Below are positions 12,834 to 19,929 of a stretch of 26,206 bases of DNA, piece after piece (position 1 is the first letter of the stretch; each line of letters opens with the position of its first letter). The notes under the pieces are model-generated. The model did no database searches and was not told the DNA's origin. It was given only the letters and a program-made list of their open reading frames with translations. A program made the translations under genes and the position numbers. The DNA comes from a virus. The stretch lies in IMG/VR virus record IMGVR_UViG_3300047388_000255, positions 1-26,206 of that record, one strand, 5' to 3'.

Positions 12834-12907
12834 GGTCGGTTAGGTAAGTGGTATACTATTAGTTTCATACGCTGATTTCGCAAGTTCGATTCTTGCACCG
12901 ACTACCA
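12834..12907 (+). tRNA. tRNA with CAT anticodon (Met or Ile2)
   Basis: Acceptor GGTCGGT/ACCGACT plus ACCA. Anticodon arm TTAGT-TTCATAC-GCTGA. Elongator Met and lysidine-modified Ile cannot be told apart here. Confidence 0.8.
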
Positions 12908-12927
12908 CAATTTCGTTTAATGGATAT

Positions 12928-13008
12928 GCGACTGTATACCCTCACGCTACGAACGTGTTGAAAGGTTAGTTTGGAAACATGTAGGTTCGAGTCCTATCGG
13001 TCGCTCCA
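12928..13008 (+). tRNA. tRNA-Arg(ACG), D-arm reduced
   Basis: Acceptor GCGACTG/CGGTCGC, discriminator T, CCA. Anticodon arm CACG-CTACGAA-CGTG. Only eight bases separate acceptor and anticodon stem, while the variable region is about 24 bases, the same odd proportions as tRNA-Tyr at 974. Confidence 0.65.
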
Positions 13009-13194
13009 ATAATAAAATTTGGAAATGTATAGAATTTTTTCTTTTTATATACTGTTGCACACAATTGGTGCATTGACTATGCCCCCAACGCAAGCATAGC
13101 AGTCCCTAATAATACTAATATCGTATAAGAAGTATGCTGAGATTAAGTGAGATCAGGTAGATAGTTTAAGAATTTTGGATGATTGACAGAGTTT
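13009..13194 (+). other. spacer with GACTATGC hairpin
   Basis: Contains a strong hairpin (GACTATGC with GCATAG-c-AGTC) near 13075-13110. No gene is seen. Confidence 0.3.
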
Positions 13195-13283
13195 GGAAAG
13201 TAAATTAAACGGGGTTTAAGGCAACCTGCTAAGTTGTTCGTTCACATTTTGTGGATTCGGGTCGGTACCGATGCTTTCCTCCA
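13195..13283 (+). tRNA. tRNA-Ser(GCT)
   Basis: Acceptor GGAAAGT/GCTTTCC, discriminator T, CCA. Anticodon arm CAAC-CTGCTAA-GTTG. Long variable region. The 3' 68 bases are also the antisense end of a truncated HNH gene. T-loop GTCGGTA is atypical. Confidence 0.75.
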
Positions 13284-13530
13284 AATATTTATCAACTAAT
13301 GAAACAAGTTCTGTATAGATTAATGACGATTTAGTATATTTAGTTTTATTTTCAGAATGTTCCATTAATTGGCAATTCAATGAGTGAGAAATATAGAATG
13401 GGTCATATTCATTTTTAATAGCTTCATTTATAGATATTTTATGATCTCTTGAAATTCCGTTGTTATTTTTAGGAATTCTATTACCCGGGGAATACCAGCC
13501 GAATTTTTGTATCAGGGAGAAGTCAAACAA
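13216..13530 (-). pseudogene. truncated HNH endonuclease, C-terminal domain
   Basis: 104 residues resembling the C-terminal domain of the 1049-1852 protein: FDFSLIQKFGWYSPG matches FDLSLVEKYGWFSPN, followed by NGISRDH, ISHSLNCQLMEH and a K-rich segment. The zinc-finger N-terminal part is absent and no ribosome site is evident, so it is probably a remnant. The last 22 codons are antisense to tRNA-Ser(GCT), giving an odd tail (GTDPNPQNVNEQLSRLP). Confidence 0.6.
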
Positions 13531-13596
13531 ATTTGAATCAGACAGGATAGATTCGATAAAATAGACACGAAGTCCTGGCTAAACCCTCAAAATAAA

Positions 13597-14223
13597 TTAC
13601 CAATTTTCTAAAAGTTTACCTTCGAGATTTAGTACAAATTTATATCCAAGTGACTTATAAGAAGACATTTTATCTCTCATTTCCCTATCATTGAGCCAAT
13701 AGTTAGATTTAACTTCTACTATTGTGTTTGTATCGGGGAGATAAAAATCTGGAATTGCTATTCGATAGCGCCTTTCTATAGTATTAAAATATTTTATCCT
13801 CATATGTTCTACTAGATATTTTGTTTTCTCTATATCTAATATCTTAGCGTAATTTTCTTCGTACGACGATCTTAAACAAAATATTTCACCAAACCAGGCA
13901 GTGTGATAGATATGCTTATATCGTATTGAATTATGTATTTGTGCCCTATTCTGTAATAATGCATTTTGCATACCTTCCGAGTATGATCTAGGTTCAATAT
14001 CAAATAATCGAAATATTATGTTCATTGTTCGTGTACTTGGAATATTAAATTTTTTCATTAATGATAACATTGATTCACACTTGATGTGATATTCAGAATA
14101 TAACATAGATTGAATTTTAAGAAATTCAGATTCAGTATTATTATCAAAATTAAATCCTAATTTGATTAAATTTTTGGACTTTCGTTGATAAAATTGACTT
14201 TTAATGAAGTTTTGTAGTAACAT
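13597..14223 (-). CDS. PD-(D/E)XK homing endonuclease
   Basis: 208 residues. The N-terminal half is helical, with no zinc finger. The C-terminal half has EENYAKILD, then AIPDFYLPDTNTIVEVKSNYW, the PD-(D/E)XK active-site pattern also seen at 3134-3754, and a final GYKFVLNL strand. It stands between tRNA-Ser(GCT) with its HNH remnant and tRNA-Lys(TTT), so two endonucleases seem to have colonised one site in succession. GATAAATA sits six bases before the ATG, predicting a leaderless or near-leaderless transcript. Confidence 0.78.
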   Translation of the reverse strand: MLLQNFIKSQFYQRKSKNLIKLGFNFDNNTESEFLKIQSMLYSEYHIKCESMLSLMKKFNIPSTRTMNIIFRLFDIEPRSYSEGMQNALLQNRAQIHNSIRYKHIYHTAWFGEIFCLRSSYEENYAKILDIEKTKYLVEHMRIKYFNTIERRYRIAIPDFYLPDTNTIVEVKSNYWLNDREMRDKMSSYKSLGYKFVLNLEGKLLENW

Positions 14224-14229
14224 ATATTT

Positions 14230-14237
14230 TATTTATC
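14230..14237 (-). promoter_or_regulatory. late promoter GATAAATA abutting the start codon
   Basis: Minus-strand octamer only six bases before the ATG at 14223. Confidence 0.6.
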
Positions 14238-14263
14238 AGATTAAAATAATTTTTAACCAATTT

Positions 14264-14338
14264 GGGACTATGGCGTAGCGATAACGCATCGGTCTTTTAC
14301 ACCGTAAGTCCTGGGTTTGAATCCCAGTGGTCCCACCA
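14264..14338 (+). tRNA. tRNA-Lys(TTT)
   Basis: Acceptor GGGACTA/TGGTCCC plus ACCA. Anticodon arm CGGT-CTTTTAC-ACCG. T-arm CTGGG-TTTGAAT-CCCAG. Confidence 0.85.
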
Positions 14339-14348
14339 AAATTTCTAA

Positions 14349-14399
14349 AGAGTGTATTCAGCATACAAAATCAATTTGAAAACTTGAAAAACACACTCT
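14349..14399 (+). repeat. AG-N5 / N5-CT hairpin element, copy
   Basis: AGAGTGT (14349) pairs ACACTCT (14393). TTTCTAA precedes; ATTCAGCA follows the left arm and GACTA the right arm. It lies in the leader region of the next CDS. Confidence 0.7.
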
Positions 14400-14419
14400 G
14401 ACTATATAAAGGAAATGAT

Positions 14420-14797
14420 ATGTCACACTATATCGCAATTATTACAAGCAAGGATTACTATTCGGGATATGAGCACGATGAACGCGACATTCTCATTACA
14501 AGTATTACTGATTGGTATGAAGTTACTGATGACGAATACAAGGCACTTCGTGCAGCTCAATCGCGCCTTGGATACATGATACTTGAGCGCCCGACAGACA
14601 TGAAGGTATTTGTTGCTAAGACTGTTGCAGATTATCTTGCTTATGCTAAGGCAGAAGAGAAGAGAATGGCAGCAGAGAAGGAAGCAAGAGAGAATGCCGC
14701 AATTGAACGTAAGATCAAAAAGGAACTTAAAGATAAGGCATCTAAGCTTAAGATGTTTGAAAAATTAAAGGCCGAACTTGGCCAGGAAGCATCCTAA
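14420..14797 (+). CDS. hypothetical protein with C-terminal coiled coil
   Basis: 125 residues, with AAAGGA before the ATG. The N-terminal 75 residues (MSHYIAIITSKDYYSGYEHDE...) form a mixed fold; residues about 75-120 are a Lys/Glu/Ala-rich helix, likely coiled coil. Less A/T rich than the endonuclease genes. No family recognised and no membrane segment or signal. Confidence 0.7.
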   Translation: MSHYIAIITSKDYYSGYEHDERDILITSITDWYEVTDDEYKALRAAQSRLGYMILERPTDMKVFVAKTVADYLAYAKAEEKRMAAEKEARENAAIERKIKKELKDKASKLKMFEKLKAELGQEAS

Positions 14798-15183
14798 GAA
14801 GCTGACCTGTATGTGCTACAGCGGTGGTATACTAGACGGAGCCGTTGAAGTCTCTACATTATTAGGTTGATCTTGCTCACCTGCTATAGCCGGTGATATA
14901 CTGTTGCATATGTACTGCAATAGTTGACTATGTTAGCAGAATCTGGGCGATATTAACTGTTTTGGTATACGCCCTCCGTTTTTTGGTATATAGAATCACA
15001 TAGAATCTGCTACGGAAGGATTAGCTACCTTGCGTTCTCAGTGGACATGTGGAAAAATTTTAGACGAGCTAATCTACTCATGCTAGTGTTGGGCGCATCC
15101 TAACACAGGCACCAGGGTCTCGGGAATTCGCGATAAATCTAGCTGCTATGACGCGTGAAAGTAGATTATATACCATTTTTTGT
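14798..15183 (+). ncRNA. 386-base gene-free tract, candidate structured RNA
   Basis: Long-range complements: TAGCAGA (14934) with TCTGCTA (15006) enclosing GGGCG/CGCCC; GGATTAGCT (15018) with AGCTAATCT (15067); GTGTT with AACAC; ATCTA with TAGAT. No ORF or tRNA is seen. The first ten bases match the start of E. coli RNase P RNA, but the conserved RNase P core is not present. Confidence 0.4.
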
Positions 15184-15260
15184 GCCCTTATACGCTAATT
15201 GGTAGTGCGCGCAGTCCTAAACACTGTGGGTTGTAGGTTCGAATCCAACTAAGGGTACCA
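15184..15260 (+). tRNA. tRNA-Leu(TAA)
   Basis: Acceptor GCCCTTA/TAAGGGT plus ACCA. Anticodon arm GCAGT-CCTAAAC-ACTGT, with C at position 33. Short variable loop, as in the other Leu tRNAs here. Confidence 0.75.
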
Positions 15261-15265
15261 TTTTT

Positions 15266-15392
15266 AAAATAAGCCGAATATGCCTGGAAGAGTATTAGTG
15301 ATAGCATCCAAATAAGTCTGGATCTTTGTAAATTCTCTTGGCTAGCGATTGAAAACAGCAGAGAATATCTGCCATCTATTGATGCTTATTTT
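15266..15392 (+). ncRNA. candidate RNA closed by a perfect 9-bp helix
   Basis: AAAATAAGC (15266) is exactly complementary to GCTTATTTT (15384). Inside are ATCCA/TGGAT and ATTCTCT/AGAGAAT hairpins. Unknown family. Confidence 0.4.
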
Positions 15393-15401
15393 AATTTTTA
15401 A

Positions 15402-15460
15402 AGAATCCATTCCGCAACTCAAATGAAATTCAACTTGTAATTGAAAATAAAACGGATTCT
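15402..15460 (+). repeat. AG-N5 / N5-CT hairpin element, copy
   Basis: AGAATCC (15402) pairs GGATTCT (15454). The interior shares TTCAACTTGTAATTGAAAA with copy 1 at 2916. Just upstream of tRNA-Gln. Confidence 0.7.
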
Positions 15461-15471
15461 GTTTATACAAT

Positions 15472-15546
15472 CGGGGATTAGCCAAGTGGTACGGCACTGG
15501 TCTTTGAAATCAGTATGCGTTGGTTCGATTCCAACATCCCTTACCA
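15472..15546 (+). tRNA. tRNA-Gln(TTG)
   Basis: Anticodon arm CTGGT-CTTTGAA-ATCAG. Acceptor GGGGAT/ATCCCT with an unpaired first position, plus ACCA. Last tRNA of the array. Confidence 0.82.
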
Positions 15547-15549
15547 ATT

Positions 15550-15590
15550 AAAAGCTCGTTACTGTAGTGGTAACGAGCTTTTCTCTTTTT
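15550..15590. terminator. bidirectional terminator
   Basis: AAAGCTCGTTAC (15551-15562) pairs GTAACGAGCTTT (15570-15581), with T-rich sequence on the plus side and A-rich on the other. It separates the tRNA array from the convergent radical SAM gene. Confidence 0.9.
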
Positions 15591-15609
15591 AGGAACTGCA
15601 GATTTACCT

Positions 15610-16503
15610 TTATTTTCTTATTTTCGTTGCACTAATATCTGGATGACACCAACAGAAGTTTTGTTTACAGATAATGGGGTCTGTTTTTATTTTAATTCCG
15701 GTGAATATTGTGCCTACTAACTCTTTTTGTCTGCAAGCGGTGTTAAAGATGTCGCCACTTGCATTAATATGAAGCGTATTCGTGGGCGTATAGCATTCCC
15801 AGTTAAAGAAATTAGTGTTACTATTTGATAACATTTCAGATGGATTAGTTTTTTCTATTAATTCATTATCGGAGTTATATAATCCTATCCACTTTATTTC
15901 TGTTCCGGTTTTCCTATTGTTAAGCCATTCTATTTGATGTGGCAGATATTCGTCAACTAAGGATTCGGATTTATATCCGAAGTTTTTAACTAATGGTTTT
16001 GTAGTTACAGGGATATTTTTATCAATGAATGTTTCGTATGCACGAATACTTTCTTCCCATAACCACGGAATCATAGTTAGATTAACCCTGCTTAACTTTG
16101 GTTTACATAATTGAGCAGTTTCTATAAACCTATCTAATTTCGCAAATTCGTTATGGAATGTTAAGATAATGGGCGATAACTTTGGTATAACTCTTTCCCA
16201 GAATGCAATAGGCCTAGCCCCGTTACTAATTACACCTAACCTATGGGATGTGGGTATGTCTAATATATCTTCAAAGTCCGGATGATATGTTGGTTCACCT
16301 CCGGAAAACACTATATCGGATTTTTCCGGTAATTGCGATAATATAAATTTTATATTATCTAATGAGTGATAGGACTTACTACCATCATTATAATCTGGAC
16401 TGCAATAGGTACACTTGTAAGGACAAAAATTGCCTAGCAGCCAAATAACAGTCATTCCCGATTTTGGTCGTAACGGGCTCACCTTGTATATATTATTATT
16501 CAT
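15610..16503 (-). CDS. radical SAM protein with C-terminal Cys cluster
   Basis: 297 residues from the ATG at 16503, which overlaps the preceding stop (ATGAATAA). The radical SAM motif C-x3-C-x2-C is NFCPYKCTYC (Cys 27, 31, 34) and the SAM-binding GGE is FSGGEP (68-70). The C-terminus carries several more Cys (ECY, TACRQ, ICKQNFCWC), a SPASM/twitch-like arrangement that usually holds an auxiliary Fe-S cluster and is common in peptide-modifying enzymes. It probably generates a 5'-deoxyadenosyl radical to modify an unknown substrate. Cotranscribed with the upstream hydroxylase-like gene. Confidence 0.88.
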   Translation of the reverse strand: MNNNIYKVSPLRPKSGMTVIWLLGNFCPYKCTYCSPDYNDGSKSYHSLDNIKFILSQLPEKSDIVFSGGEPTYHPDFEDILDIPTSHRLGVISNGARPIAFWERVIPKLSPIILTFHNEFAKLDRFIETAQLCKPKLSRVNLTMIPWLWEESIRAYETFIDKNIPVTTKPLVKNFGYKSESLVDEYLPHQIEWLNNRKTGTEIKWIGLYNSDNELIEKTNPSEMLSNSNTNFFNWECYTPTNTLHINASGDIFNTACRQKELVGTIFTGIKIKTDPIICKQNFCWCHPDISATKIRK

Positions 16504-17002
16504 TCTGGTATAGATCAAATACGATGAAAATTAAAGACTCGTTTGACATGTTTTTATATGCGTGGTCTAGTAATGGGTTAAATGGTATAATTGTATTACT
16601 TTGTATCGGTGGCCCGCTGTGCTCGATAATAACATCTTTCGGTATGTTTAAATATACATGATATCTTCTTGTGATATGATAGTATTTTAGAGTGTCGGAG
16701 TGTTTGAATATTTCCAGCCCTGGGCCAAGATTATAGATATACGCTCGGCCAAATGTTGTTAATCCGATATTTTCCGAGACACTTTTTAAAAAAGAGATAA
16801 TAAATGGGGTCCTATCCTTTAATAGAAAATCGGTTTCTGGGTTTGGCGAATGAAGCCACACCGATTTGCCATCCTTTAAGGCACTTCCTGTATATTTTGG
16901 ATTGCCGGCATAGTGATCACCAAAGAGATCGCCTATATTGGTAATCTCTTCAAGAATCATCTTCGAGTCTTCGGCAGAAATTGTTCTAATAATATCAGTC
17001 AA
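16496..17002 (-). CDS. aspartyl/asparaginyl beta-hydroxylase-like dioxygenase
   Basis: About 168 residues. The likely start is TTG at 17002, seven bases after AGGAG; a TTG at 17008 is also in frame. The motif HSD, six residues later RRYHVYL, and a distal DHAYKN provide the HxD...H iron ligands and the Arg typical of the Asp/Asn hydroxylase branch of 2-oxoglutarate/Fe(II) oxygenases. It begins a two-gene minus-strand unit with the radical SAM gene. Substrate unknown; peptide or free amino acid are possible. Confidence 0.8.
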   Translation of the reverse strand: MTDIIRTISAEDSKMILEEITNIGDLFGDHYAGNPKYTGSALKDGKSVWLHSPNPETDFLLKDRTPFIISFLKSVSENIGLTTFGRAYIYNLGPGLEIFKHSDTLKYYHITRRYHVYLNIPKDVIIEHSGPPIQSNTIIPFNPLLDHAYKNMSNESLIFIVFDLYQNE

Positions 17003-17032
17003 TGACAATCTCCTAAAGTTGCTATCATGATA

Positions 17033-17040
17033 TATTTACC
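17033..17040 (-). promoter_or_regulatory. GGTAAATA late-promoter-like octamer, minus
   Basis: Drives the hydroxylase and radical SAM pair; TTTAGGAG follows as ribosome site. Confidence 0.5.
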
Positions 17041-17053
17041 GCAGATTTGATTA

Positions 17054-17061
17054 GGTAAATA
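17054..17061 (+). promoter_or_regulatory. GGTAAATA late-promoter-like octamer, plus
   Basis: The mirror of 17033-17040; together they make a divergent late-promoter pair. Only five bases separate it from the ATG at 17067. Confidence 0.5.
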
Positions 17062-17066
17062 CAGTA

Positions 17067-17618
17067 ATGAACATATACGAAATTCATGATATGTCTAATG
17101 ACGCAATTATATCTATGCTGAAGACTGAATTCTCGTTAATAACTAATATTGATATTTTGAAGAATTATCATCCGGATTTTTATAATTTTCCCGAAAATAT
17201 ATTTTTTATTTTAAAAAATGGACGATATCGTCCTCAACATGGCAAATATTATGTCGTGGAGGACGCCGGAGAATATATATGTAGTGCAGGATGGAATGAA
17301 TACGAGGTAGAACCAACAATAGCATTATTGCTGACTAGGATGTATGTAAACATAAAGCATCGAGCAAAATATATTGCAGGAAATATAATATTGCCGTTAA
17401 TACTAGACGAAACATTACGATATGATAGGTGTTGGATTACAAGTAATAAACACAATAATGCAATATATACTTGGTTTAATAGAATTGCTAACGGAAAGGG
17501 CCCGGCCCTGGGCAGCAGTTGCCCCGAAATATATAAACAATTTATACCGATTGGATTAAGAGAAGTCTATTATACTCAACAAGATGTTGTGGAACTAAAA
17601 CGGAATAGTATAAAATGA
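17067..17618 (+). CDS. GNAT acetyltransferase-like protein
   Basis: 183 residues beginning MNIYEIHDM. The middle (HGKYYVVEDAGEYICSAGWNEYE, then LLTRMYVNIKHR, then a Trp-containing strand) follows the strand-helix-strand order of a GNAT fold, though the acetyl-CoA loop is not textbook. First gene of the plus-strand operon; its stop overlaps the next start in ATGA. It may acylate or tailor a product of the cluster. Assignment is tentative. Confidence 0.5.
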   Translation: MNIYEIHDMSNDAIISMLKTEFSLITNIDILKNYHPDFYNFPENIFFILKNGRYRPQHGKYYVVEDAGEYICSAGWNEYEVEPTIALLLTRMYVNIKHRAKYIAGNIILPLILDETLRYDRCWITSNKHNNAIYTWFNRIANGKGPALGSSCPEIYKQFIPIGLREVYYTQQDVVELKRNSIK

Positions 17619-18544
17619 ACTTTACATTCAATAATCATTTAAAATATTCTATTGGTGGTAGAAAGTTCGGTGTGAGAGAGGAAGTATATGACAAATATAC
17701 TGTTTCTGTCGACGAAGTGGATCATTCACACTATAGAAAGACCAATTGGCTACTAGAACAATATCGCATTGCTGATCTTGTTTATCGAGATCTTGGTAAG
17801 GATCTAGTAGTAATGTTTAGCGGGGGCACTGATAGCGAAATTGTGCTGCGTGCATTTAAGAAAATTGGCATTAAGCCAAGGGCTGTCTTTATTAGATTTG
17901 AGAATGATTACAATTTAAGGGATTATGAAATTGCGCTTAAGGTCGCGGCAGATATCGGTATTCCTGTGGAAGTGATGGACTTTGATGTTATCGACTTTTA
18001 TAATAGTGGCCAGGCATTAGAGTTGGCCAGTCAGGTACAATGCAGCCAACTCGCTTATCTAAATGTATATCATCATATTGCAAAACTTCAGGTTCCCGCA
18101 GTAATGGGAGGGGAAGTTCTTTTAAAGCGTCACGTTTCTCCTAGTGCTTGTAAATGGTATTATTGTTTTAGAGAGACAGAGGATGCAAGTGCAATGAGAT
18201 TTAGTGAAAAGTATAATCTTCCACTTGTAAATGAATGGTTTTCGTATACACCGGAGGTGTTAGGTCACTACCTAACCTTGCCAGCTATTAATAAATTAGT
18301 ATCGGAACGTTTTAATTATAAATTGACCTCTGTAAGTACGAAAAATAGTATTTTACAGGCACTTATGCCATCTATACTTCGTAAGGTAAAGACAACTGGG
18401 TTTGAAAAGCTTATGGGATTTAATGCAATTGCATATCGGACACTCCAGGAAAGCTATGTAAAGGCCTTAGAACCAAGCTTAAATGGGATTTTTATGGAAG
18501 ATATTTATAGACAACTATTTGGTGAGAAATATGCCAGTAATTAA
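17615..18544 (+). CDS. PP-loop ATP pyrophosphatase-like enzyme
   Basis: 309 residues. The PP-loop motif SGGTDS (69-74) follows a hydrophobic strand (LVVMF), as in asparagine synthetase, QueC, ThiI and other N-type ATP pyrophosphatases that adenylate a carboxyl or carbonyl group. A second motif-like segment ACKWYYCFRE is near residue 190. There is no glutaminase domain, so the nitrogen or sulfur donor must come from elsewhere. Coupled by ATGA to the upstream gene. A plausible activating enzyme for the cluster; substrate unknown. Confidence 0.75.
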   Translation: MNFTFNNHLKYSIGGRKFGVREEVYDKYTVSVDEVDHSHYRKTNWLLEQYRIADLVYRDLGKDLVVMFSGGTDSEIVLRAFKKIGIKPRAVFIRFENDYNLRDYEIALKVAADIGIPVEVMDFDVIDFYNSGQALELASQVQCSQLAYLNVYHHIAKLQVPAVMGGEVLLKRHVSPSACKWYYCFRETEDASAMRFSEKYNLPLVNEWFSYTPEVLGHYLTLPAINKLVSERFNYKLTSVSTKNSILQALMPSILRKVKTTGFEKLMGFNAIAYRTLQESYVKALEPSLNGIFMEDIYRQLFGEKYASN

Positions 18545-18578
18545 ATTAGGTAAGTAACACATAGATGTAGTTAAACCT

Positions 18579-19127
18579 TTGTTTGAAACTGAGAAGTATA
18601 TGGGTGTTAAAATTGTAGGCAATTGGAGCTTTGCAGAGAACCCCGACAGATTCAATCGAAATTTATATGAGATTTTCTGCAATAATTATTTGAGCAACCT
18701 AGCAAGTTTTCATGCATATGGATACGAAGAAGACGGGAAGATCCTCGCGCTAATTTCTTTTTATGAAAGTTCGGAAGAACCGGCGTGGTTTTATACATTG
18801 TATCGTAGTGCAGGTGATAATAATTTGTTGCGTGATGTATTAGATGAAGTCATTGCTTACAATGAGGCAAATGGGCGTATGAGGTTTTATACATTAGTTC
18901 ATTCAACTCACAGCAAACTTCTGCGTAGATTTCATTGGAGTAAAATCAATGATGAGAGATATGGTTACTTTGATGAGTTTGTTGTCCCGGCGAAATGTAA
19001 GTGTTATTACCAGAATGCATGGGAACTCTTGTATAAACGTGCTTTGTTACCCGAAGAATCGATAGTTCGATGTAATTTTTTGAAGAATGAGTTCAGGACT
19101 AATTTGCCCATAGGTGGTAATTTATGA
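18579..19127 (+). CDS. acetyltransferase-like hypothetical protein
   Basis: 182 residues from a TTG at 18579; an in-frame ATG at 18600 (MGVKIVGNWSF) is an alternative, and neither has a strong ribosome site. The central part (FHAYGYEEDGKILALISFYES, AWFYTLYRSAGDNNLLRDVLDEVI, then a YTLVHSTHSKLLRRFHW segment) suggests a GNAT-type fold. The stop overlaps the desaturase start in ATGA. Identification is weak. Confidence 0.45.
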   Translation: MFETEKYMGVKIVGNWSFAENPDRFNRNLYEIFCNNYLSNLASFHAYGYEEDGKILALISFYESSEEPAWFYTLYRSAGDNNLLRDVLDEVIAYNEANGRMRFYTLVHSTHSKLLRRFHWSKINDERYGYFDEFVVPAKCKCYYQNAWELLYKRALLPEESIVRCNFLKNEFRTNLPIGGNL

Positions 19128-19921
19128 AGTGCCTTAGGTCTGTTTCTAAGTCATTCTGGTTTCAGTTTTTTCCAGCGATGATTTTTGGTACCATAACTAT
19201 CGGTCTTTTAATTTCTGGGACCATTCCGTTGTATTATTTGTTTTTTACATTAATAATGTGGATATTAGTGTGCGGACTGGGTATAGCAGTGGGGTATCAC
19301 CGAGTGTTTAGTCATAGAACTCATCAGTTACCGATGTGGAAAGAAAATATTATATTATTTTTTGCGGTATTTGCAGGACAGGGCGCTAGTATATTTTGGA
19401 CAGCATTGCACCGAGGTTACCATCACCCACACGCAGATACAAAATTAGATTATCATAGTCCGATTGCGTATGATAAGTTAACTGCATTTATTGGATGGTA
19501 TTTTAAGATTACTGAAAGTGCAAATCTTGTTAAGATGAAATATGCTGTTGACTTGTTAAGAAAACCTAATCACGTATGGTTTCATAAAAACTATTTAAAA
19601 GTATTGTGGGGCGTTCCACTTATAGTTGCATTATTTAATTGGCAATTTGCATTAACTGCATTTTGTTTAGTGACAATGATTGGATCGTTGCAAGATAATC
19701 TAGTGAATGTGTTTGGACATGCCGAAGGCTGGTTTGGATATAGAAACTTTGAAACAAAAGATAAATCGCAGAATAATATATTGCTCGGGTATCTAGCGTG
19801 GGGGCAAGGTTGGCACAATAATCATCATTATGATCCAAAATCATATGATTTTGGAAAAGGTGTGAGCGGTAAATGGTGGGAGTTTGATCCTTGTAGGATT
19901 TTTATATTATTTTTAGAATAA
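19124..19921 (+). CDS. membrane fatty-acid (acyl) desaturase
   Basis: 265 residues with four hydrophobic stretches. The three histidine boxes of the acyl-CoA/acyl-lipid desaturase family are clear: HRVFSH (59-64), HRGYHH (96-101) and HNNHH (231-235), which bind the di-iron site. It would introduce a cis double bond into an acyl chain at the cytoplasmic membrane. Similar desaturase genes are known in some T4-like marine phages. It is embedded in the oxygenase and radical SAM operon, so it may act on host lipid or on a lipidated cluster product. Confidence 0.9.
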   Translation: MKCLRSVSKSFWFQFFPAMIFGTITIGLLISGTIPLYYLFFTLIMWILVCGLGIAVGYHRVFSHRTHQLPMWKENIILFFAVFAGQGASIFWTALHRGYHHPHADTKLDYHSPIAYDKLTAFIGWYFKITESANLVKMKYAVDLLRKPNHVWFHKNYLKVLWGVPLIVALFNWQFALTAFCLVTMIGSLQDNLVNVFGHAEGWFGYRNFETKDKSQNNILLGYLAWGQGWHNNHHYDPKSYDFGKGVSGKWWEFDPCRIFILFLE

Positions 19922-19929
19922 AGTAGAAC

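Noticed and set aside
14798-14807. GAAGCTGACC, identical to the start of E. coli RNase P RNA
   Set aside because: The conserved GAGGAAAGTCC and other RNase P core segments are absent, and no complementary 3' end closes P1.
14833-14842. ACTAGACGG resembling a group I R element
   Set aside because: No P7 partner nearby and no interrupted tRNA around it.
10647-15460. CRISPR array as an explanation for the repeated hairpins
   Set aside because: Copies are irregularly spaced, the arms differ in sequence, and there are no uniform spacers.
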